In this document: positions 16,948 to 25,926 of the stretch, in pieces
Layout: every line of letters starts with the position of its first letter
How positions within the stretch are numbered: position 1 is the first letter of the stretch
Source of the DNA: Alcanivorax sp.
GTDB lineage: Bacteria; Pseudomonadota; Gammaproteobacteria; Pseudomonadales; Alcanivoracaceae
DNA length: 64,000 bases
Reading direction: 5' to 3'
Assembly (NCBI GenBank): GCA_022565695.1
Contig: JAIUME010000006.1
Span: 1-64,000, forward strand
Program-made: the position numbers and the translations under genes
The notes under the pieces: generated by a model
What the model was told of the DNA's origin: nothing
Databases searched by the model: none
The model's input: the letters and a program-made list of their open reading frames with translations, nothing else

Positions 16948-17517
16948 GTGAAGACCATGATAATGATCCGGCGGTTGATCATCGCAGCAGTGATGTGCGG
17001 TGTGCTGCCGGGCGCCACGTTGGCCGTTGCCGACAGCAGTGCGGTTGTGAGGGCGGGCGAGAGGGCGGGCGCGAGCGATCTGGCGGAAGATACGGCGCAG
17101 TTCCGTCGTGATGTGCTGGACATCAACCGGCGCCTGTTGCTGATGGAAGAAGAGCTGTTGTTCCCGGCGGATACCCGGGTGGCCATCTTCGTGTCGCTGG
17201 ATGTCGGACGTTACTTCACCCCCGATGCCGTGACGCTCCAGCTGGGCGGCAATACCCTGGTCAGCCACCTGTATACAGAGCGGGAAATCCGCGCACTGAA
17301 AAACGGCGCGGTGCAGCGGCTGCATACGGCCAACGTACGTAACGGCACACACGAACTGACCGCCTTTGTGACCGGCATCGGGCCCAATGGCCGGGAAATC
17401 CGCCGGGCAGCGACGCTGAATTTTGACAAGGCCAGTGGCAGGCAGTTTATCCAGTTGCGTCTGGAAGATGACGCGGCCGCACAGCAGCCCAACCTTACTT
17501 TCCACGCCTGGCAATGA
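16948..17517 (+). CDS. exported protein of unknown function paired with TPR protein
   Basis: About 190 residues with a signal peptide (RRLIIAAVMCGVLPGATLAVAD) and a mature part of mixed character: a helical segment RRDVLDINRRLLLMEEELLFP followed by a beta-rich region containing FVSLDVGRYFTPD and VTGIGPNGRE. No family is recognised. GTG 16948 is chosen because GGGGA lies five bases upstream; ATG 16957 is equally possible, and the longer GTG frame at 16936 is less so. The stop overlaps the start of the TPR protein gene by four bases, so the two are coupled and probably act together in the periplasm. No domain shows an enzymatic role. Confidence 0.7.
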   Translation: MKTMIMIRRLIIAAVMCGVLPGATLAVADSSAVVRAGERAGASDLAEDTAQFRRDVLDINRRLLLMEEELLFPADTRVAIFVSLDVGRYFTPDAVTLQLGGNTLVSHLYTEREIRALKNGAVQRLHTANVRNGTHELTAFVTGIGPNGREIRRAATLNFDKASGRQFIQLRLEDDAAAQQPNLTFHAWQ

Positions 17518-19463
17518 TGACCGCGTCTCGTCTGCTGACAGAGCGGGTTTCATTTTTCCTGTCCTGTCTGATACTGGTGCTGACGTTAGCGTCGGTGGCG
17601 GGCGCCTCTGACCGACGGCTGGATCGTCCCCATGCCGTGCAGGATCCGGCCTATGGCCAGATTCTCTACGAGTATTATCAGCAGCGCTATTTCGCGGCCA
17701 TGACCACCACCCATGTGGCACTGGACTCCGGCGCATTGCCGACCCAGCGTGATCGCGCGCGGGTCATGCTGGGTGCATTGTATGTGGCGTATGGCATGCC
17801 CGATGACGCGCAGGCCCTGTTCGAAACACTGCTGGCGGAAGCGGTGGATCCGCAACTGGCGGCGCGCGTGTGGATTCATCTGGCCGACCTGCATTACCGC
17901 CAGCAGCGATACAGTGATGCGCTGGCATTGCTGGACCAGCGAGTGCCCGAAGTCCCCGCCGACCTGGCCGACCAGTACCACGCGCTGCGCGTCCGGGTGC
18001 TGATGCGGTTGGGCCGCTTCGAGGACACGGTTGAGGCCCTGGCGCATCTGGTGGAAGGCAGTCGTTTATCCGCCTATCTGAAATACAACGTGGCAGTCAG
18101 TCGTATCAACGCCGGCCAGGGTGATCAGGGCACCGCGCTGTTGCGCGAGCTGACGGCGCTGCAGCCGGGGGATGCGGAGGTCAACGCCATTCGCGACAAG
18201 AGCCTGCTGGCCCTGGGCGTCCATTACCTGCGTCAGGGGCAGCCCGAGCAGGCCGGCTATTACATGAGCTTTGCCCGGCTGGATGGCCCCCACAGTGATC
18301 TGTCTTTGTTGCTGCATGCCCGCGCTGCGCTGGCGCTGGAACAGCCGCAGCGGGCTGTCGGGTCACTGCAGCAATTGACCCGTCGCAGCGCGCAACGGGA
18401 GGCGGTCCAGGAAGCGGCGCTATTGCTGCCTCATCTTCATGATCAATTGGGCAATCATGCAGCGGCCCTGCAGGGCTATCGTGATGCGGTCGCGGCGTAC
18501 ACCGCGCAGTACCAGTATCTGGATGAACTGACAGAGGCGATTCGCAGCGGCGCCTGGTTTGCCGAGCTGGTGAGTGAGCCGCAATGGTCTACCGCCATGG
18601 ACCCACTGCCGGATTTCATGCCCAATCGGTCTGACAGTTTCCCCACCTTCCAGACATTGTTTGCCTCGGACGCCTTCCATACTGCCTGGCAGAATTACCA
18701 TGAGCTGACACGTCAGCGCCGCCTGTTGGGCAGCTGGCAACAGGCGTTGCCCGCACTGGAGACCTTGCTGGCCGCACACCAGCGCAAGCATCAGGAGCAG
18801 GTGCCCGAGGCGCTGGCCCTGATTGCAGAACTGGATGCGGCGGATCTGGAGGGACGCCTGGCGGAATTGTTCGCACGGATGGACGCCGCCATCGCCGCTG
18901 ATGACTGGCAAGTGTTTGCCAGCGCTGATGAGCAGCGCCTGCTGGATGCTGTGGCGCACGCACGTCGCCTGGTGGACAAATGGGGCGACCGGGTGCGGCC
19001 GGCATCCCGTGAGCGGCTGGCGTTTTATGAGGGGCTGCTGGCCTGGGACCTGCAACAGGATATCGTGCCGCGCCAGTGGCAGCAGCGCAAAGCGCTGGAC
19101 GAAGCCCGGGCGCTGCTGACAGACACGGACACGCTGCGGGACAACCTGTTACGTGCCAGCCGTGCTGATGGCAGCCGCGTGCGTGCCTATCGTCGTGAGA
19201 TGGACCGGCTGGCGGAAGATATCCGGTCGCTGGATCGACGCGGCGCCGATTTGCTGGCGCGCCAACAGATGGCGATAGAAGCGTTGGCGCTGGCCTGGAT
19301 CGCCGAATCGCGTCCGCGTCTGAGGGTTATGACGGCGGCGGCCTGGGAAGCCATTGGTGATCTTCAGGAGCGTGCGGTGCGTCAGGACATGGCTGCGCCG
19401 TCTAGTCTTTCCCCAGAAGGTCCTGCGAATAATGCACCCCACCGTCCCGGTCGATCAGAATAG
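17514..19463 (+). CDS. exported tetratricopeptide-repeat protein
   Basis: 649-residue periplasmic or membrane-attached protein. A hydrophobic N-terminus (VSFFLSCLILVLTLASVAGAS) is a signal peptide or anchor. From about residue 35 to 330 the sequence is a chain of TPR-like helical pairs, for example LYVAYGMPDDAQALFETLLAEA, IHLADLHYRQQRYSDALALL and ALGVHYLRQGQPEQAGYYMSFARL. The C-terminal half is helical and Ala/Leu/Arg-rich without a known domain. It is coupled to the preceding small exported protein. Its last 62 bases overlap the 3' end of the convergent apbE gene, an unusually deep tail-to-tail overlap. It probably serves as a scaffold for an envelope complex; the partner is not evident. Confidence 0.78.
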   Translation: MMTASRLLTERVSFFLSCLILVLTLASVAGASDRRLDRPHAVQDPAYGQILYEYYQQRYFAAMTTTHVALDSGALPTQRDRARVMLGALYVAYGMPDDAQALFETLLAEAVDPQLAARVWIHLADLHYRQQRYSDALALLDQRVPEVPADLADQYHALRVRVLMRLGRFEDTVEALAHLVEGSRLSAYLKYNVAVSRINAGQGDQGTALLRELTALQPGDAEVNAIRDKSLLALGVHYLRQGQPEQAGYYMSFARLDGPHSDLSLLLHARAALALEQPQRAVGSLQQLTRRSAQREAVQEAALLLPHLHDQLGNHAAALQGYRDAVAAYTAQYQYLDELTEAIRSGAWFAELVSEPQWSTAMDPLPDFMPNRSDSFPTFQTLFASDAFHTAWQNYHELTRQRRLLGSWQQALPALETLLAAHQRKHQEQVPEALALIAELDAADLEGRLAELFARMDAAIAADDWQVFASADEQRLLDAVAHARRLVDKWGDRVRPASRERLAFYEGLLAWDLQQDIVPRQWQQRKALDEARALLTDTDTLRDNLLRASRADGSRVRAYRREMDRLAEDIRSLDRRGADLLARQQMAIEALALAWIAESRPRLRVMTAAAWEAIGDLQERAVRQDMAAPSSLSPEGPANNAPHRPGRSE

Positions 19464-20457
19464 CGGACACATCCTCCAGTGTTTCGGCCAATTCCAGCCC
19501 GGCCTCGATGCCGAGCACGAAGAGACTGGTGGACAGCGCATCGGCATCCACGGCCCGGGGCGCCAGCACGGTAACGCTGACCAGTGCACCAGCCGGGCGG
19601 CCACTTTCCGGGCTGAGAATATGATGCACATGCTCGCCGTCACGGATAAAGAAGCGCTCGTAATCGCCAGAGGTGGAAACCGCCACATCCGCCAGCGGCA
19701 GGGTGATGGCCACGGCATCGTCCTGACGCGGATGACGCACGCCGACTTGCCAGAGGCGGCCGCGCCGGTCACCCAGCACATAGCTGTCGCCGCCAAGGCT
19801 GATATAGGCATGGGCGACACCATGTTCGCGCAGCAACGCCACTGCCCGGTCAATGGCGTAGCCCTTGGCGATGCCGCCGAGATCAATGCGTGTGCGCTCA
19901 TGCAGGAATGACAGCGCTGCCGTTTCATCATCGGGTGTCCGGGCCAGCACGACCTTGTCCATGCCCTGGCCTGCACGGGCCTCGGCGATTGCCGCGTCAT
20001 CCGGCGCAATGCCCGCGCGGTAATCGTACAGGTGTCCGACGGTGGCGAAGGTAATGTCGAAGGCGTTGTCGGTGAGCAGGCTGTACTGCCGGGATGTATC
20101 GATCAGCTGCGCGAACTCTTCTGAAATGACCACCGGTGCCCGGGCAGCATGGGCGTTGGCCTGATAGAGCTCGCTGGTCTCCACCCAGGGAGACAGCAGC
20201 GCATTGAGACGTTCGAATTCCGCACGTACGGCGTTGACGGTGGTCTCCGCGGAGCGCGTGCCGGGCCAGAACGCCAGTTCGGCCCGGGTGCCCATGACGT
20301 GCCAACTGTGATTCTCCCAGCCGTTGCGTTCCGTTGCGCCGCTCTCGGGCGGGTCAATCTGCGCTGCCGCCAGAGCAGGCCATAACAGAGCGCTGCACAG
20401 GATGACCAGATGCAATGCGCGCAGGCGGAACAGGAAAGACATTGGCGTGTGGCTCAC
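19402..20457 (-). CDS. apbE: ApbE family FAD:protein FMN transferase
   Basis: Periplasmic flavin transferase of 351 residues that covalently attaches FMN to Thr/Ser of target proteins. An N-terminal hydrophobic segment with no clear lipobox acts as a signal peptide. Conserved regions: WHVMGTRAELAFW, LSPWVETSELYQAN, IDLGGIAKGYAIDRAV, SLGGDSYVLG, AVSTSGDYERFF with HHILSPESGRPA, and DADALSTSLFVLG with the Asp/Thr metal site. The GTG start overlaps the upstream DUF1501-like stop (GTGA). An ATG sits five codons later. As last gene of the minus-strand half of the 19-32 kb redox locus, it should flavinylate a product of that locus; no FMN_bind domain was seen in the neighbours, so the target is open. 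Confidence 0.92.
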   Translation of the reverse strand: MSHTPMSFLFRLRALHLVILCSALLWPALAAAQIDPPESGATERNGWENHSWHVMGTRAELAFWPGTRSAETTVNAVRAEFERLNALLSPWVETSELYQANAHAARAPVVISEEFAQLIDTSRQYSLLTDNAFDITFATVGHLYDYRAGIAPDDAAIAEARAGQGMDKVVLARTPDDETAALSFLHERTRIDLGGIAKGYAIDRAVALLREHGVAHAYISLGGDSYVLGDRRGRLWQVGVRHPRQDDAVAITLPLADVAVSTSGDYERFFIRDGEHVHHILSPESGRPAGALVSVTVLAPRAVDADALSTSLFVLGIEAGLELAETLEDVSAILIDRDGGVHYSQDLLGKD

Positions 20458-22013
20458 GTTATCGGGTTGAAGGCCGTCATCCTGTCGAGCATCGTGGCGT
20501 TGCCGAGACTGTGGTTGGGGAAGCGGCTGGCAAACATGCCCTGATCACCGTTGAGCGCCATATAGTTGAGCAGCACCGTTTCCACCAGCAGGTTGACGTT
20601 GTTTGCCGCAGGCGAGCTGGCGGTTTCCACCGAGCCGCTGGCGCGCATCCAGCCGAGTTGCTGGTGCATGGCCTGTTCGGCCGGGCTGTTGCCCAGCAAC
20701 TGGGGGCGGCCTGCCGGATTGTAGACCAGAAAGAACGACGCCGCAGTGCCGCTGCTGTCGCCGGTCCACTCGCCCTTGCCGCGACCGTTTTCGGAATCAT
20801 CGATGCGGCCGTTGCTGTTGACCGAACCGTCGCTGAACACATACAGCATCAAGGGTACATTGCGGCGCGCGGCGTATTCCAGACAAGCACCCATGCAGCG
20901 CCCGGCACGCAGATCACGAATCTCGCCGGTGCCCCGTTCGCCGGTGTGATAATCGTAGCCACCGATGGTGATACAGCCCGCACCGGCGTAACCCTCCACC
21001 ACCAGCTTCATGATCGAGGCGGTCTTGCGGAATTCACCGTCGCTGTTGAATTCGGCGGACGAAAAAATGCCGCCGTCGCCCACGATATCCGGATCAATCG
21101 CCGGGTTCAGGGCCGTGGGATCGCCATAGCGATCGGTGATGTCCGCGGCTTCGATATACCCGCAGCGCATCATCTCCTTGAGTACCGCATCCTGGGTGAC
21201 CGCTGTGTCCACTTGCCCGAGTTTGCTGTGGCTGATGCGGGCGATGGCTTCCATGACGGCGGTGGCGTCGGACTGGTTCAGCAGCCCGACCAGCTTGCCG
21301 GTGTTGACCAGACCCGTGACATCGCTGGGCCGGTCGATCTTGGTCGGACGCACGCTGGGGTCGAACAGGCTGGCCGGCGCCATGGAGTTGCCGCCGGACT
21401 CGGAGTTGCGCGAGCCCGCCAGCGTCAGCAGTTCGCCGTCCGCACCGGCGCGAAAAATGCCGTACATCGGGTTGTGCGGATTATTCGCGGTATCGTTTTC
21501 CGAGCGCGCCGGTATCACACAACCGTTGATGGCGGCCTGGGTGCCTGCCGAGGTTTTCTGCAGGATGCCTTCCAGGAAACCCGAGTCACTGTGAAAGGCC
21601 AGCCCGAGTGAGCGATCAATGAATTGCTCGCCCAGGTTCGGCACCATGTTGCCGGGCAGGCCCTGCACCGAATACCCGGCGGTGGACAGGTACGCATCCT
21701 GGCCCGCTTCCCGGCCCACCAGCACATTGGAGCCCGCCATGCTGGCGCCACCGGCGAGATCAAAGCAGATGAACGGAATCTTGCCGCCACCGGCGACCTG
21801 AATGCCGCAACCGGCTTTCAGGCTTTCGAGGTCCGGCGCGAGTGCAGCCATAGCCGCACGCGGGTTGGAAAACAGACTGAATACACCGAGGCTGCTGACC
21901 AGCCCGGCGCCGCGCAGCAGACCGCGTGCCAGAAAATCACGGCGTGTGACAGGGCGGCCATGGCCGAGCCCGTGGAGAGGTGCGTCCGGGTGCAGTGGCG
22001 TTCTGATCTTCAT
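20454..22013 (-). CDS. Tat-exported DUF1501-like protein
   Basis: 519-residue protein with a twin-arginine signal (TRRDFLARGLLRGAGLVS, residues 23-40) followed by a hydrophobic stretch, predicting folded export. The mature protein has features seen in DUF1501 proteins of the alkaline-phosphatase-like fold: ICFDLAGGASMAGSN early, GGYDYHTGERGTGEIRDLRAGRC near residue 355 and VFSDGSVNSNGR later. GGAGG lies just upstream of the ATG. DUF1501 proteins commonly pair with DUF1800 or cytochrome partners. Here the upstream genes encode two CxxCH-bearing exported proteins and the downstream gene ApbE, all on one transcript by spacing (11 bp and a 4-bp overlap). Function is unknown; a cofactor-dependent periplasmic enzyme is inferred. 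Confidence 0.75.
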   Translation of the reverse strand: MKIRTPLHPDAPLHGLGHGRPVTRRDFLARGLLRGAGLVSSLGVFSLFSNPRAAMAALAPDLESLKAGCGIQVAGGGKIPFICFDLAGGASMAGSNVLVGREAGQDAYLSTAGYSVQGLPGNMVPNLGEQFIDRSLGLAFHSDSGFLEGILQKTSAGTQAAINGCVIPARSENDTANNPHNPMYGIFRAGADGELLTLAGSRNSESGGNSMAPASLFDPSVRPTKIDRPSDVTGLVNTGKLVGLLNQSDATAVMEAIARISHSKLGQVDTAVTQDAVLKEMMRCGYIEAADITDRYGDPTALNPAIDPDIVGDGGIFSSAEFNSDGEFRKTASIMKLVVEGYAGAGCITIGGYDYHTGERGTGEIRDLRAGRCMGACLEYAARRNVPLMLYVFSDGSVNSNGRIDDSENGRGKGEWTGDSSGTAASFFLVYNPAGRPQLLGNSPAEQAMHQQLGWMRASGSVETASSPAANNVNLLVETVLLNYMALNGDQGMFASRFPNHSLGNATMLDRMTAFNPIT

Positions 22014-22024
22014 CTTCGCCTCCG

Positions 22025-24538
22025 TTATTTGATCAGCATGGTGGCACCGCCCAGCGCTGTCGCGCAGGCTGCCTTGACCGCGACCTGTGTCTGGTCTGCG
22101 GGACAGGCGCCGCCACAGCGGGCGAGGCCATCGGGAATACCATCCGGCGCATTCACCGGCTTGAGGTCGTCCGTGGACAGCAACAGATTGGCCAGCTGCT
22201 CACGTACAGCGGCATCCGTTGGCTGGCTGTCCAGCCCCGTGCCCAGCATGCGTGTCAGCAATGGCGTGATCACATTGTCGTGCCAGGCCTGGTCGGTAAT
22301 GTTGTTGGCATTGATGCTGTAGTCGACATTGCTGAAGAACACGGGCACGTCGGCGTCGCCGCTGATTTCCGCTTCCACCAGCGCATTGCAATACTCGATG
22401 GCGAGCTGGGCAATGCCGATCTGGTGCGCGGTCACGAAGCCACCGATATCATGATTGACGGGCAGCTGCTGCCGCACCAGGCCAAAGGTCTCCGGCACAT
22501 CGCCATAGGTGGCGGGCACGCCGGTAAGACGACTCATGGTGGCGTTGATTTCATCGAAAGTGCGCACACCGATATGCGGTTGCGGTGCTGCAGGCAGGGC
22601 TGGCTGGGGTATGGGGACCGGCTCGGTATAGACGTTGCTGTGGCTGCCCAGACGCGCGAAGGTCAGGAAAAACTCGTCCTCTTCCTGGCTGCGATCCAGG
22701 CCGATCACCGTGCCCAGTCGAGACAGGGACTGTATGCCCCCGTCGTAGTCCGGGCCGCCGATCTGAGTGGCGAGTCGTGTCCAGGTCTGTCCGATGGCGA
22801 CCTCACGGCCATTGATGCCGATGCGCATGCCTTCCAGATCCGTGGCTGGCGGCGCAAGGCCATCCAGATTGATGAAGAAGGGTTCGGCGAACAGGTAGCC
22901 ATAATTGTCGAACCGGGACACTTCCAGGCCGATATAGGATTCCGGGGTGTTTACCAGATCACTGATGCTGAACAGCAGATAAAAACGTTCGCCCACCCCG
23001 GCGGCAAAGTGGTCCGCAACCTGTGCCGGGCTCAACGCCCGGTTATGAATGCCGGCGAAACGAATGACGCCCTGCCAGAGACGATTGCCGGAGGCTTCAT
23101 TGCCCAGCACCAGCGCATGGGTGTCATTCCAGCTGCCGAGCAGTGCCGGTGTGACCGGGTCTTCGATGCCGCTGTTGACGCCATTGACGTAGATGCGGCG
23201 GCCGTTCACGGCATCGTAGGTCAGGACCACATGTTGCAGGCTGGCTTGCAGGGTTTCCGGCGGTGAGTCCAGCAACGGTTCGCCGTTGGCATTGGTGTTG
23301 TCGTGGCGCAGCGCAAAAGCATAGGTGTCCTGCTGTTGGCTGAGCGTGGCATTGCGGCTGTCGCCGCCGGCAGAGTAACTGAGAATGTGCGCATTCTGTT
23401 GTGCCGGTGTGGCGGGGATGACCCAGGCCTCGAAGGTGAATTCCCCGCTGCTGGTAATCAGCTGCTGCAGTTTGGCGCTGGCGGCGGTAGCGCCCTGTGC
23501 CTTGCCGTCGTTGATGCGAATCCCCCAGCCGCCGACCCACTCCACATCACCGCTGAGCGCGAGATTCAGCGCCGGCTCCACGCCGCTGGTATCGAAGGCG
23601 GTATTGCCGGTGCCACTGCGGAATTCATAGCGTGCAATGATATTGCTGTCGTGGCGGCCACCGCTGGCGGCCAGTACACCGTCTTCGATGCGCAGCGCCT
23701 TGCTCAGCACCAGCGCATCATCCGGCTCGGCGACCTCGATGTTGTCGGCCATGGCCTGAATGGCCGCACGCAATGTGTCGCCATCGCTGCTGCAGTCGGT
23801 CCAGCAATTGTGTGCATCACCCACCAGGCGCACGACCAACCGTGAGCTGGCAGGCGTGTCGAGGTTGATGGCGGTGCGACTGGCGGCGTAGGCGGCATCG
23901 AGATCCGCGCTGGCAAAGAACGGCGAAATTGGCGTGCCTGCGGCGTTGGGCGCATGGCAACCGGCGCAGTGGCTGCGCAGCAGCGGCCAGACATGGGCCT
24001 CGAACAGGGCCGGGGATGCGGGGAAGGCACGGCTGCCTCCGGCGTCACGAATCGGCGGGGCAACAAATTCGACGCCCTGGGCGCCGCCGTCGAGGCTCTG
24101 GCCGGCCCAGTTGCTGATCCATACCGTAAGCTGATCAGCACAGGCCTGGTCGGCTGCGGCGCCGCTGCCTTCCCAGCAGTGGTGACCGCTGAGCAGTTTG
24201 CTGACCAGTTGCGAAGTGTCCGGTTGGCGCAGGTTCACCAGGCTGTTGGCAGTGTTGTAGGCGAGATTGATATCGTCGTTGCGGACGAAGGCCGGTGCCT
24301 GGCCGCCGGTGCCGTGGCAGGCGCCACAGCGGTCAGCGCGTACCAGGTTATCCCAGACATTGAGCTTGAACGCAGCCACGTCGGCGGTGCGTGCCACCGG
24401 GCCGGTATAGTTGGGCGTGCCACCATCCCCCGGTGGCGGGTTGCTGGTCACCGGCGCGCCGGAACTGGTGCCGCCACAGGCGCTGGCCAGCGCCAGAACC
24501 GGCAGTAACAGGAACAGTCGAAGAGGCAACATGATCAC
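22025..24538 (-). CDS. LamG-domain lipoprotein with two c-type haem motifs
   Basis: 837-residue lipoprotein. The lipobox is LASAC at about residue 21. Two haem-binding CxxCH motifs are seen: RCGACHGTGG near 96 and HCAGCHAPNA near 196, both in cytochrome-like contexts separated by about 100 residues. A concanavalin-like LamG domain follows (FTFEAWVIPATPAQQNAH, HVVLTYDAVNGRRIYVNG, FAGIHNRALSPAQVADHF). The C-terminal third is unassigned. The region GKAQGATAASAK recalls, weakly, an ApbE flavinylation motif. GTG 24538 overlaps the upstream stop; ATG 24532 is the other possible start. A membrane-anchored electron carrier with a carbohydrate- or protein-binding domain is a fair reading. Confidence 0.8.
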   Translation of the reverse strand: MIMLPLRLFLLLPVLALASACGGTSSGAPVTSNPPPGDGGTPNYTGPVARTADVAAFKLNVWDNLVRADRCGACHGTGGQAPAFVRNDDINLAYNTANSLVNLRQPDTSQLVSKLLSGHHCWEGSGAAADQACADQLTVWISNWAGQSLDGGAQGVEFVAPPIRDAGGSRAFPASPALFEAHVWPLLRSHCAGCHAPNAAGTPISPFFASADLDAAYAASRTAINLDTPASSRLVVRLVGDAHNCWTDCSSDGDTLRAAIQAMADNIEVAEPDDALVLSKALRIEDGVLAASGGRHDSNIIARYEFRSGTGNTAFDTSGVEPALNLALSGDVEWVGGWGIRINDGKAQGATAASAKLQQLITSSGEFTFEAWVIPATPAQQNAHILSYSAGGDSRNATLSQQQDTYAFALRHDNTNANGEPLLDSPPETLQASLQHVVLTYDAVNGRRIYVNGVNSGIEDPVTPALLGSWNDTHALVLGNEASGNRLWQGVIRFAGIHNRALSPAQVADHFAAGVGERFYLLFSISDLVNTPESYIGLEVSRFDNYGYLFAEPFFINLDGLAPPATDLEGMRIGINGREVAIGQTWTRLATQIGGPDYDGGIQSLSRLGTVIGLDRSQEEDEFFLTFARLGSHSNVYTEPVPIPQPALPAAPQPHIGVRTFDEINATMSRLTGVPATYGDVPETFGLVRQQLPVNHDIGGFVTAHQIGIAQLAIEYCNALVEAEISGDADVPVFFSNVDYSINANNITDQAWHDNVITPLLTRMLGTGLDSQPTDAAVREQLANLLLSTDDLKPVNAPDGIPDGLARCGGACPADQTQVAVKAACATALGGATMLIK

Positions 24539-25800
24539 TCCCCCCTGCAGTAAACGGCAGCGTCGACGAACAGGTCGCGCAGCTGGTGGCCGTTATTGCG
24601 GAAGGCGCCGCTCATGTTGGCGACCTGGGTGATGTCCGCGCTTGAGGCGGGGCGGCGCAGACAGACCGTGCGAAAGGTCTTCTCTGCCTGACAGGTGGCA
24701 AAGGCTTCGCTGTTGGCGAGTTCCATGCCCAGACTCTTGGCGCCGGCGCCGCTGCCCGGCAGGCTGCCGTCCCAGCCGAGGACGGCGTTCTGTCCCTCGC
24801 GCCAGTAGTTGTCCCAGCTGTCATCTTCGGTGACGAAGCCGTGGATGAAGTTGTTGGCGTTGATCAGGTATTTGGGCTGCACCCGGGTGCCGGTCACCGG
24901 ATCATTCTGGCCTTCGCGGTTGTAGCGGATCTGCCCGGTGGGCGCGTTCTCGGCGCCGTCCCACTGGTAGTAGGCAAACGCCTGGGCCAGCGGGTCCATA
25001 CCCGCATGGCAGGTGACGCAGTTGTTGATGAAAATGCGACTGTCGCCACCCGGGCTGCGGGTAATGTCCTGGCGAATGCGGTCGGCGGGGCGGGTGCCAT
25101 CCTTGAGCTGCTCCAGGTCATGGCACAGATGATTCATCAGCGTGAACCGCAGCATGGCCCGGTTGGTACCGGCATAGAAAAAGGCGTTGGCGGCGGCGCG
25201 GCTGGTCATGACGCCGGCAGTGGCCTCCGAGGGCAGGTCATACAGGGATGACTGGCTGCGGGAGATCAGCACCTGTTGCAACGGGACGTTGTCCCGCTCC
25301 AGTGCCGCGTAATGCTGGTTGTTGTTGGCGCTGACAGCGGGGATGTCATTGAAGCCCAGAGCGCTGAGCTCCCCCGGGTCGCCGACATAGACCACGTCCT
25401 CGGTCAGCACCTGGCGGAAGTCCGCGTCATCGATGACCAGCCCGATCACGGTGGCGGTGTAGTCGTTCAGGGGCGCAAAGATATCGCCATCCCGATTGGT
25501 CCAGGGTGTGGCAAAATTCTTCAGGACCACGTTATAGAAGGCATCCTGCTCGGTCGCCAGCAAGGCGGCTTCGCGCAGCTCACCGGCTTCGATCAATGCG
25601 GCCATGGTATCCAGCATTGCCGCATCCGGCGGGGTGCCGGTCAGCCGGTTGTGGATGCGTTGCGCCTGGTCTCTGGCGTTGGCCTGGGCTGGCGGTGGTG
25701 CCAACAGGGCCGTCAGCGCCATCAATACGGCCATGGCCAGCGCCACGCGCGGCGCCATGTTCGACAGCCCGGAAGCTGCCCTGGTGTGGTGTCTGCTCAT
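24535..25800 (-). CDS. exported CxxCH-containing protein, cytochrome c-like
   Basis: 421-residue exported protein. The signal peptide is within residues 15-40 (ALAMAVLMALTALLAPPPAQAN). One haem-binding motif is visible, NNCVTCHAGMDPLAQAFAYYQWDG, in a form typical of DUF1588/DUF1592-like planctomycete-type cytochrome proteins, and additional cysteines (FATCQAEKTFRTVCLRRP, VYCRGE) lie at the C-terminus. The ATG at 25800 follows a G-rich ribosome-binding sequence. It is the first gene of the minus-strand operon with the LamG lipoprotein, DUF1501-like protein and ApbE, and is divergent from the HzsA-like gene over about 125 bp. The substrate of this redox set is unknown. Confidence 0.75.
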   Translation of the reverse strand: MSRHHTRAASGLSNMAPRVALAMAVLMALTALLAPPPAQANARDQAQRIHNRLTGTPPDAAMLDTMAALIEAGELREAALLATEQDAFYNVVLKNFATPWTNRDGDIFAPLNDYTATVIGLVIDDADFRQVLTEDVVYVGDPGELSALGFNDIPAVSANNNQHYAALERDNVPLQQVLISRSQSSLYDLPSEATAGVMTSRAAANAFFYAGTNRAMLRFTLMNHLCHDLEQLKDGTRPADRIRQDITRSPGGDSRIFINNCVTCHAGMDPLAQAFAYYQWDGAENAPTGQIRYNREGQNDPVTGTRVQPKYLINANNFIHGFVTEDDSWDNYWREGQNAVLGWDGSLPGSGAGAKSLGMELANSEAFATCQAEKTFRTVCLRRPASSADITQVANMSGAFRNNGHQLRDLFVDAAVYCRGE

Positions 25801-25926
25801 GCCCCCATCCCCCCGACGAGGTTATTGCTCTTCTTTTTACCACTATAACGACCTTGTCCTGGTCGTTTAGGCGACTACTGCACTAACAGATAGTGAACGA
25901 CCGCCCAGAATCGCAAGGAAAAGTTG

